A stretch of 53,667 bases of DNA, taken from Spirochaetaceae bacterium. Lineage in GTDB: Bacteria; Spirochaetota; Spirochaetia; Treponematales; Breznakiellaceae. How positions within the stretch are numbered: the first letter of the stretch is position 1; each line of letters starts with the position of its first letter. The position numbers were made by a program, and so were the translations under genes. This document shows, piece by piece, positions 24,192-31,130 of this stretch. A model generated the notes under the pieces. The model made no database searches, was not told the origin of the DNA, and worked only from the letters and a program-made list of their open reading frames with translations. Where the stretch lies: positions 1 through 53,667 of the forward strand of contig JAISLT010000052.1 of NCBI GenBank assembly GCA_031277165.1, written 5' to 3'.

Positions 24192-24952
24192 TGCAGTCCG
24201 TCAAGTATCCAGGCGACGATCACGTCCAGACGTTTACTTAAAGCCGAAGAGATGTTCACATGCTTGGCAATAAAATTTGAAACCTCCGCCCCTGCCAGGC
24301 AGTACACCACAAGCCCCTCTTCAACCGGTTCTATGTACAAAAGGGAAACAAAGGTGTTTTCCCGCATCACCGGAATGGGTCCAAAATTTACGGTCTTGAA
24401 ATTGGTAATTCTGCAGAGTATGGCCTGGGTGCCGGCGGTAAGCAAAATGGTATAATAACAGTGGCCAAAGTTGGCGTCGGTCAGGCGCACGTACATACGA
24501 TTCTCCGGGGGAAGCCGCAGCGCCGGGGGCGGATCGGGAAGAAAGGACCGGATCCGATCCGGCCCCTCTATGCGGACCGTATCGGGAAAGAGCGGCATGT
24601 ACCGGTCCCTGGTTGCCGAATGGTAAAGCTGCTTTTTAAGGGAGCGGATCCGCTGAAGGGCATTGTAGATCTGCAAGGGGCCCGCTTCCCTGCGGGGCAC
24701 TATCCGCAGGGCCTCAACAAAAAAACCGGGGTTTCCCAGGGAGGCTTTTACAATCCGCAGGTTTTCGCCGGTCCGGGGATTAAGGGTAAGATTTTCCGCC
24801 GCGGTACCGGAATATAAATAACCGCCGGACGAGAGGGCTTCGTTAAGCTGCCGGGTTCTAATCGCGGGAAAAATATCCCGTACCTGCCTGACTTGGGCCG
24901 CCCCATAAAATGCCTGTCCCAGGATAAACAGAAAAAATACCGGCCCCTTCAA
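24188..24952 (-). CDS. secreted protein of unknown function in glycan locus
   Basis: I do not recognise the family. A TTG at 24952 overlaps the stop of the upstream sugar transferase and gives a clean signal peptide (MKGPVFFLFILGQAFYGAAQ). The mature part is a ~235-residue alpha/beta-looking domain (for example MYVRLTDANFGHCYYTILLT, ENTFVSLLYIEPVEEGLVVY), ending with a helix (NISSALSKRLDVIVAWI). No catalytic motif stands out. It is likely exported and co-expressed with the glycosyltransferase genes around it, perhaps as a periplasmic assembly or outer-membrane-associated factor. Confidence 0.6.
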   Translation of the reverse strand: MKGPVFFLFILGQAFYGAAQVRQVRDIFPAIRTRQLNEALSSGGYLYSGTAAENLTLNPRTGENLRIVKASLGNPGFFVEALRIVPRREAGPLQIYNALQRIRSLKKQLYHSATRDRYMPLFPDTVRIEGPDRIRSFLPDPPPALRLPPENRMYVRLTDANFGHCYYTILLTAGTQAILCRITNFKTVNFGPIPVMRENTFVSLLYIEPVEEGLVVYCLAGAEVSNFIAKHVNISSALSKRLDVIVAWILDGLQ

Positions 24953-26400
24953 TATGACCCCCGGCCTTTTAAAACAACCCCAAAGGTCTTGTAGAGGATC
25001 CATAGATCAAGCCACATGGACCAGCTTTGCAGATAATAGGTATCGAAGGAAATATGGGCTTTAAAAAAATCCATGCCGGAATCGGAACGGCCCGAAATTT
25101 GCCAGAGGCCCGTTAAGCCCGGCCTTACGGAATAGTTTCTTTTAAAGTCTTCACCGTACCGGGGAAGTTCATCTTCCAGAATCGGGCGGGGGCCCACCAG
25201 GCCCATCTCGCCCCTAAGAATATTAAGCAGCTGGGGAAATTCATCCATGCTTGTTTTTCTAAGGATCTTTCCAATTTTGGTAATTCGGGGGTCGTTTTTT
25301 AGCTTGCGGTGGGTTTCGTATTCCATCCGCAGATCAGGAAAATCCCTAAGTAAATTTTCCAGGGCCTTTTCCGCATCGATTATCATCGATCTGAATTTAT
25401 ACATTTTGAATTTCTTGCCGTGCTGCCCCAGCCTTTCCTGAACATACAGTACCGGGCCGGGAGAGGTCAATTTTATTATCAGGGCTATGATAAGCAGCAG
25501 GGGAAGGATCAGGAGGCCGCCGCAGATGGTAAGAAAAATATCCATAAACCGTTTAAAGGCCAGGTTCCAAAACATGTTAAGCCTGTAACTTGTTCCAAAC
25601 CCCAGAATTCCCCCCATGTCCCTAACGCTCATCCAGATGTTGGTCATTTTAAAAAATTCCGGGATAAGTACATTGTACCGGAAGGCCGAAACGGAATTGT
25701 TGATAACCCTGTCCAGGGTTCTGCGGTTTACCGAAGGCATGGCTACGATGGCCATCCTAATACGAAAGCGCCGTACAATTTCCGGCCCTGCGCCGGTATC
25801 GTGGATAATGGGTACCCCGTGGTATTCGGTCCCCTTTGAAGGATCGTCGTCTAATATCAATACCGGAACATAACCGGCGTTTTTATTCTCCAAAAGCCTG
25901 TCCACCACCGCCCTGCCCGTATCCCCGGCGCCGTAAATAACCGCCGGGATCCCCCCCAGACGGGTAACAAAAAGGATGGTCCGCATCACCGACCGGCCAA
26001 TCAGGAGCCCCGGCAGGGACAGGATAAAGCTGATGATAAAGGCCGCCGAAATAGGATCAAATTCCTTGTCTTCCACATACCGGGAAAGGAGAATTCCCCC
26101 GTAGACCAGGAACGACGAGGTGCTGAGCTTTTTTAATTCCTCCGCGGGGGCCTGGGAAGCTCCGGGATAGAGCCCCACGGCCCAGAAAAAAACAACAAAG
26201 ACCGGCAGATAGGGCCAGTAGGTAATAAAGGATCTAAAATTGATAAGGCGTTCGTCATAAAAATTAACCAGGAAAAAACCGGCCCCAAAACAAAGCATCA
26301 CCGATACCAGGTCCGAAATAACCATGGCAAAGGATGTAAGGGCGGAACTGGTTCTGCGGTACCGCATGCGGTACCAGCTTTCATATTCGTTCAGGGGCAC
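24949..26400 (-). CDS. initiating polyprenyl-phosphate sugar-1-phosphate transferase (WbaP/RfbP type)
   Basis: This enzyme would attach the first sugar-1-phosphate to undecaprenyl phosphate at the inner membrane. The 483-residue protein has about four N-terminal membrane helices, a CoA-binding-like domain (VIYGAGDTGRAVVDRLLENK) and one more helix. The catalytic PF02397-type domain comes last: SPGPVLYVQERLGQHGKKF, KMYKFRSM, the DEFPQLLNILRGEMGLVGPR block, then RPGLTGLWQISGRS. It carries all the expected residues. It indicates that the region builds a lipid-linked glycan. The start codon, followed by PLNEYESWYRMRYRR, overlaps the end of the CDP-alcohol transferase gene. Confidence 0.9.
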   Translation of the reverse strand: MPLNEYESWYRMRYRRTSSALTSFAMVISDLVSVMLCFGAGFFLVNFYDERLINFRSFITYWPYLPVFVVFFWAVGLYPGASQAPAEELKKLSTSSFLVYGGILLSRYVEDKEFDPISAAFIISFILSLPGLLIGRSVMRTILFVTRLGGIPAVIYGAGDTGRAVVDRLLENKNAGYVPVLILDDDPSKGTEYHGVPIIHDTGAGPEIVRRFRIRMAIVAMPSVNRRTLDRVINNSVSAFRYNVLIPEFFKMTNIWMSVRDMGGILGFGTSYRLNMFWNLAFKRFMDIFLTICGGLLILPLLLIIALIIKLTSPGPVLYVQERLGQHGKKFKMYKFRSMIIDAEKALENLLRDFPDLRMEYETHRKLKNDPRITKIGKILRKTSMDEFPQLLNILRGEMGLVGPRPILEDELPRYGEDFKRNYSVRPGLTGLWQISGRSDSGMDFFKAHISFDTYYLQSWSMWLDLWILYKTFGVVLKGRGSY

Positions 26401-27073
26401 TCTTTACAGCCTTCCTTCCCAGTTTAATAATCGTAACTATGCAGCCCCCTCCGTAAAACGCCGCGTTGAACCATATGATAAACCATATGCCCCAGATAAA
26501 GCCGCAGAAATGAAACACAAGCAGCAGGGGCATAAGAAACCCGGTGATGCCGGTATTTTCCGCCAGGAGCCGTTCAAAGGACACCGAGCCGTGGGCCCCC
26601 TCGCCGGCAATGTTTTTGTAGATCTGATAGGCCACCCGGGTAAGGAGGTTTACCGACGAGGTAAGGCCCGTAATTACCAGGACGGGCCACCAGAGGGTGC
26701 GTGTAAAGATATAGAGCCCCGATGCAAAGAACACCGACGTATAGGCAATGAACCCCGTAACCGCATCGGCCCAGCCCCCCCAGGGGCCTGCGGTCTTGGC
26801 GGCCCTGGCCATATTTCCGTCCACGCAGTCCAGCAGGGAAAAGAAATTTAACAGCAGCACCCCCGCTCCGGGAAGCCAGTATCCGGGAAGGGAAAAAAGC
26901 GCCCCCCCGGCAAGGCTTACCAGGGCGGAAAAGTAGGATACGGCGCCTGCGTTTATACCAAGGTTTAAGGCGGCGGCGGACAGGGGAAAGGAAAGGGGTC
27001 TAAGCACAAAACGGGTCCAAAGACCGTCCTGTTGTATCTTTTCCGGGGGCAGGGACCGTATAATGTCCCCCAT
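26381..27073 (-). CDS. CDP-alcohol phosphatidyltransferase-like protein with altered last Asp
   Basis: The ~230-residue membrane protein has about six hydrophobic segments and the CDP-alcohol phosphotransferase motif DCVDGNMARAAKTAGPWGGW followed by ADAVTG (residues 82-107). D82, D85, G86, A89, R90, G99 and D103 fit the D-x2-DG-x2-AR-x8-G-x3-D pattern. The final Asp four residues later, proposed as catalytic base, is Gly107. It may act on an unusual acceptor or be inactive. The frame is open to 27151, overlapping the divergent gene; the ATG at 27073 is chosen because AGAGG precedes it and it lies after a promoter-like pair. Within this locus it could supply a phospho-alcohol lipid. Confidence 0.75.
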   Translation of the reverse strand: MGDIIRSLPPEKIQQDGLWTRFVLRPLSFPLSAAALNLGINAGAVSYFSALVSLAGGALFSLPGYWLPGAGVLLLNFFSLLDCVDGNMARAAKTAGPWGGWADAVTGFIAYTSVFFASGLYIFTRTLWWPVLVITGLTSSVNLLTRVAYQIYKNIAGEGAHGSVSFERLLAENTGITGFLMPLLLVFHFCGFIWGIWFIIWFNAAFYGGGCIVTIIKLGRKAVKSAPERI

Positions 27074-27101
27074 GGTATACCGGCCTCTTTCGCTGCTCAT
27101 A

Positions 27102-27130
27102 TTGAGAAATATATCAGATAATGCTATAAA
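27102..27130. promoter_or_regulatory. bidirectional promoter region between divergent glycan genes
   Basis: On the + strand TTGAGA (27102-27107) is followed after 17 bases by TATAAA (27125-27130); transcription would start near 27137, at or beside the GTG of the rightward glycosyltransferase. On the opposite strand TTACAT, then 16 bases, then TATATT gives a weaker promoter for the leftward genes. The two overlap in ~60 bases. Confidence 0.55.
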
Positions 27131-27136
27131 TGTAAG

Positions 27137-28354
27137 GTGACTATCTTTCATGTGCTGGAACCGTTTGCTTCGGGGATAACAACGGCGCTTATTTCTATAA
27201 CCGCCGAATTATCCGAATACCGGCACGTGGTGATCCACGGCTCCAGGGCCTGGGTGGACACGGTGGAGAAGGTAAAGGCCCGGTTTCCAGGGGGGGTCGA
27301 ATTTATCGAATGGAAAAACGCCGCCAGGGAAATACGCCTGGGAGGGGATTTTAAGGCCCTGGGGGAGCTGATTTCCATCCTAAAAGCAGTCCTGCCAAGG
27401 CGGAACGGAAGCCCCGCCGGAGCCGCCGGTAAAACGGATGGGGCCGGTACAGCCGCCAAAGGGGTTTCCCGGGATGCCGCCGTGGTTCACCTTCATTCGT
27501 CAAAGGCCGGCTTCCTGGGCCGTGCGGCGGCCCGGCTTTTGGGCATCACCGCGGTGGTGTACACCCCCCACTGCGGGGCTTTCCTCCGGACCGACATAGG
27601 CGGGGTTACCCGGCGTCTGTACATGTTCTTTGAACGCCTGGGGGGGCTCTTTGGAGGAAGGCTTGTGGGCTGCGGCCCGTCGGAGGCGGAAATATACCGC
27701 CGCCTGGGGCCCATGTACAAAAACGCCGGGTATGTATCAAACGGAGTCGTACCCCGGCCCTTCCGCAGCGGCGCCCCGCAAAACGGAAAAAACCTGGTTA
27801 GTTTTTCCGGCATAGCCTCTCCCCAGAAGGATCCGGCACTCTTTAACGCCATCGCGGCAAATTGTAAGCGCTCCTCCGGAGTAAAAAAAGAGGTCCTGTT
27901 TTACTGGATAGGGGAGGGGCCGGAGGCCGCGAAGCTGGATAAAACCTATGTTACCCTTACCGGCTGGAAAAGTCCGGCGGAAGTGGCCGCCCTGCTTGAA
28001 AAAACCACTGTATACCTTTCCTGTTCTGCCTGGGAGGGACTGCCCTACGGGGTACTGGAGGCGATGAATGCCTCCTGTGCCCTCCTGTTGCGGGATGTTC
28101 CCGGCAACCGGGACCTGGTTGTTCCCGGAGAAAACGGCGGGCTTTTTACGGACCCGGAAGAGGCCTGCGAGCTCCTGCGGGAAATGCTGGCGGACCCGGA
28201 GAGAACGGCGGCCATGGGAAGAAAAAGCAGGACGATCCTTGAAAGGGATTTTAGCCAAAAAGCCATGGGAGAGGGATACCGCCGGGTGTATGCGGAGGTC
28301 CTGGGCCATGGAAATTCCCCCGGCGGCCGTTCTGGAAGGGGAGTTCCGCTATAA
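27137..28354 (+). CDS. GT4-family glycosyltransferase
   Basis: The 405-residue protein is a GT-B glycosyltransferase related to lipopolysaccharide and capsule enzymes. It opens with FHVLEPFASGITTALISI, typical of the N-terminal glycine-containing loop. The C-terminal donor-binding half has LVSFSGIASPQKDPALF, then YLSCSAWEGLPYGVLEAM with the retaining-enzyme Glu pair, then VVPGENGGLF. The GTG at 27137 fits the family N-terminus; since the promoter predicts a start at about the same base, the mRNA may be nearly leaderless. The TAA overlaps the ATG of the YidC-sulfatase fusion, so the two are probably made from one transcript. Confidence 0.78.
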   Translation: MTIFHVLEPFASGITTALISITAELSEYRHVVIHGSRAWVDTVEKVKARFPGGVEFIEWKNAAREIRLGGDFKALGELISILKAVLPRRNGSPAGAAGKTDGAGTAAKGVSRDAAVVHLHSSKAGFLGRAAARLLGITAVVYTPHCGAFLRTDIGGVTRRLYMFFERLGGLFGGRLVGCGPSEAEIYRRLGPMYKNAGYVSNGVVPRPFRSGAPQNGKNLVSFSGIASPQKDPALFNAIAANCKRSSGVKKEVLFYWIGEGPEAAKLDKTYVTLTGWKSPAEVAALLEKTTVYLSCSAWEGLPYGVLEAMNASCALLLRDVPGNRDLVVPGENGGLFTDPEEACELLREMLADPERTAAMGRKSRTILERDFSQKAMGEGYRRVYAEVLGHGNSPGGRSGRGVPL

Positions 28355-31089
28355 TGGGCGAGGTACTCTACACCCTTTTTATCTGGCCTATCCGGTTTGT
28401 GCTGGAATTTCTTTTTGTGCTGTTCAACCGGATCTTTGACGCGCCGGGGCCTTCGATTATTTTTCTAAGCGTGGTGGTCAATACCTTAAGCCTGCCGATG
28501 TACATAATAGCCGATGGCTGGCAGAAGGAAGAACGGGAACTCCAGAGGCGGATGAAGAAAAAGCTTGGCGACATCAGGGCGGTTTTTAAAGGCGACGAAC
28601 GGCAGATGATCATCAATACCTATTACCGGCAAATGGGCTATTCCCCGTTCTTTGTGGTAAAGGCAAGCGTCGGCCTTTTGCTGCAAATTCCCTTTTTTAT
28701 CGCCGCCTATCAGTTCCTTTCCCATACCAACATGCTTTCCGGCGCATCTTTCCTATTCCTCGACAACCTTAGCCGGAACGACGCCCTGATACGGCTGCCG
28801 GTCTTTGGTTCCGTTAACCTGCTGCCCTTTGTCATGACGGTATTGAATCTGGCATCATCGTTTATCTATGCGAAGGATTTGGGAAGACGGGAAATTATCC
28901 AGCTTTTTGCCATGGCCCTTGTTTTTCTGGTGCTGCTGTACAATTCACCCTCGGGGCTTGTGCTTTATTGGACGGTTAATAACCTCTATTCATTGGCAAA
29001 AAACGCCGCGTCGTACCTAAAAAAACCGGCTTTGGCGCTCCAGACGGCAATAAGCTTTTTTTCCCTGGTGTTTATCGTCCTTATTTGGACGGGAAAGGCC
29101 AATGTGGAACGGTACGGCCTTTTATTTTCGGGCCTTGCCCTTGGAATGATCGCCGCCCCGTTTATCTGGAAGGCCCTGGTTGCATTTCTTAACAACCCCG
29201 GTTCCCCGGCCGGTCCCCGCCGGGGAAAAGAAACCGCCGGTTTGGATACCATGCCGGGGCTGTATTTTTCCGCCATGTTTTTCCTGTTCCTGCTTCTGGG
29301 GGTCCTTTCCCCGGCCCAGGTACTTTCCGCATCGCTCGCCGATTTTGAAAGGCCCTGGGTGTTTTTGGGAAGGACCCTTCTCCAGGGAACGGCCTTTCTT
29401 GTCCTTATCCCCCTGTTTGTCCGGGCCCTGGCGCCGGGGGAACTGCGGCGGCCCCTGGCCTTTCTTTATGGGACCCTTTCCTCGATCTGCGGATTTTGCT
29501 ATTTTTTCCTGGCCAAGTCCTATGGCAGGATGGATAGAAATTTTAAGCTGGACGATACGGAACGGCTGCTCCATGCTTTTCCGCCCTGGGTCAGCGCCGC
29601 CGTTATTGCCGGAGCCCTGGTGTTTACCGCCTGTTTTATTTTTCTGCGAAAAGAAAAGATACTCCAGGGAATTTTTGGAGCGGCCTGTGCCGCGGCCCTT
29701 GTGCTGGGAATGGTAAACCTGGTTTCCATAGGCAGACAGGACGCGGCCCTTTCAACGCTAACGGCCCTTGAAGGGGCTTCGGATTCCCAGACGGTCTTTC
29801 CCCTGTCACGGACCGGAACCAATACCTTTGTCGTTTTCTTTGACAGGGCCCAGGGAACGGCGATGACGGCGGCCCTGGAAAAGTGGCCCTTTTTAACCGA
29901 AGAATTGGAGGGTTTTATCTTTTATCCGAATACCCTGTCCTTTGGAGGCTGTACCGTAACCGGAGTCCCGGCGATGCTTGGGGGTTATGACTATACGCCC
30001 CTGGCGATCAACCAGCGGAAGGAAGAACTTCTGGTGGACAAGGTAAACGAAGCCCTGACCCTTTTGCCCCGGCTTTTCGGAGAAGCCGGCTGCCGGGTAA
30101 CCATAACCGATCCGGTAATTGCCAACATGCAGTCCGTGCCGGATATTTCCATCTTCAGGGGGATAAAAAACGTCAGCGCCCGAAACCTTTCGGGAGCCCT
30201 CGCGGGCCGTTTTAGGGAAGAATTTCCTGCGGAGGATGAAAAGCCCATCGATTCCTTTGATTTCGACATACTGTTCCGGTACGGAATCTTCCGGGCTGCT
30301 CCGCCGGCCCTGCGCTACGGCATCCATTACAAGGGCCAATGGTGGCGGGAGGGGGCCTACAACAGTTACGGCAGGGCGGCGGCGGAATTCTCCAGCCTGT
30401 ATTATCTGGCCGATTTATGCGGCATAGACGAGGGGTCGGGGACCCTGAATATTTTTATGAACGCCGTTACCCACGAATCGGGGGCCTATAACTCACGCTT
30501 TTTTCCCCAGCCGGAACCGGTGGAATTTTCCGGTGAAGAAACCGGACAATACGGCTCGGAGGAAAACGCCGAATATATGTACACCCTGATGGCCGCCATG
30601 ACGCAGTTTATAAAGTGGCTTGATTTTTTAAGGGGGGAGGGGATCTACGACAACACCCGGATCATTGTGGTAAGCGATCACGGGGGCAGTTATCACAACC
30701 CCTCCGTGGGCTTCGGCGAAATGGAAAGCCATAACCCGCTGCTGCTGGTAAAAGAAGCCGGCTCCCGGGGGGGGCTTAGCGTTTCTCCGGAACTGATGAC
30801 CCACGCCGATACCCCGGCCCTTGCCGCCAAAACCCTGGCCGAAGCAGCCGGCGGCGCAGAAGAAACCGGTACCACAAACGGCGCCGCAGCGGCGGCAGGA
30901 AAAAGAGAAGCGGCCGTGCTGGCCCAGCGCGGAGAAGCTGCGAAAAAACAGTCCCTGTGGGCGGTAAGCGAAACGTCGTCGCAGCCGCTGCGGCACGGGC
31001 CCTACGGGTTCAGTCTTGACGGGGTACGGGAATTAAAGGGGAGGGAAGTGCTGGAAAGGGAAAGCTGGGGAGAATGGAAGGCCTATTAA
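28354..31089 (+). CDS. YidC/Oxa1 domain fused to extracytoplasmic sulfatase/phosphoglycerol-transferase-type domain, copy A
   Basis: The 911-residue protein joins two families. Residues 1-230 match YidC/Oxa1: VNTLSLPMYI, KASVGLLLQIPFFIAAYQFL and NSPSGLVLYWTVNNLYSLAKN. Asn43 occupies the position of the hydrophilic-groove Arg of YidC insertases. Residues 240-480 contain about seven further membrane helices. Residues 490-890 form an alkaline-phosphatase-superfamily domain like LtaS, OpgB and EptA proteins: Asp497 (VVFFDRAQG), probable nucleophile Thr534 (SFGGCTVTGVP), His707 (AVTHESG) and Asp775-His776 (IIVVSDHGG). A possible role is transfer of a phospho-alcohol from a lipid to a periplasmic glycan. 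It is coupled to the upstream glycosyltransferase. A divergent homologue faces it 41 bases downstream. A housekeeping insertase function is unlikely. Confidence 0.85.
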   Translation: MGEVLYTLFIWPIRFVLEFLFVLFNRIFDAPGPSIIFLSVVVNTLSLPMYIIADGWQKEERELQRRMKKKLGDIRAVFKGDERQMIINTYYRQMGYSPFFVVKASVGLLLQIPFFIAAYQFLSHTNMLSGASFLFLDNLSRNDALIRLPVFGSVNLLPFVMTVLNLASSFIYAKDLGRREIIQLFAMALVFLVLLYNSPSGLVLYWTVNNLYSLAKNAASYLKKPALALQTAISFFSLVFIVLIWTGKANVERYGLLFSGLALGMIAAPFIWKALVAFLNNPGSPAGPRRGKETAGLDTMPGLYFSAMFFLFLLLGVLSPAQVLSASLADFERPWVFLGRTLLQGTAFLVLIPLFVRALAPGELRRPLAFLYGTLSSICGFCYFFLAKSYGRMDRNFKLDDTERLLHAFPPWVSAAVIAGALVFTACFIFLRKEKILQGIFGAACAAALVLGMVNLVSIGRQDAALSTLTALEGASDSQTVFPLSRTGTNTFVVFFDRAQGTAMTAALEKWPFLTEELEGFIFYPNTLSFGGCTVTGVPAMLGGYDYTPLAINQRKEELLVDKVNEALTLLPRLFGEAGCRVTITDPVIANMQSVPDISIFRGIKNVSARNLSGALAGRFREEFPAEDEKPIDSFDFDILFRYGIFRAAPPALRYGIHYKGQWWREGAYNSYGRAAAEFSSLYYLADLCGIDEGSGTLNIFMNAVTHESGAYNSRFFPQPEPVEFSGEETGQYGSEENAEYMYTLMAAMTQFIKWLDFLRGEGIYDNTRIIVVSDHGGSYHNPSVGFGEMESHNPLLLVKEAGSRGGLSVSPELMTHADTPALAAKTLAEAAGGAEETGTTNGAAAAAGKREAAVLAQRGEAAKKQSLWAVSETSSQPLRHGPYGFSLDGVRELKGREVLERESWGEWKAY

Positions 31090-31130
31090 GGCCCAAAGGC
31101 ATGGTTCCGAAGAGATTTTAAGAGGGCAGA

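Noticed and set aside
28354-29030. Housekeeping YidC insertase
   Set aside because: The domain is fused to a sulfatase-type domain, exists twice in a glycan locus and lacks the groove arginine; it lacks the normal genomic setting with rnpA and rpmH.
31090-31130. Bidirectional terminator between the convergent fusions
   Set aside because: Only a five-base stem (GGCCT-ATTA-AGGCC) is visible at the stop of copy A, with no U-tract on either side.
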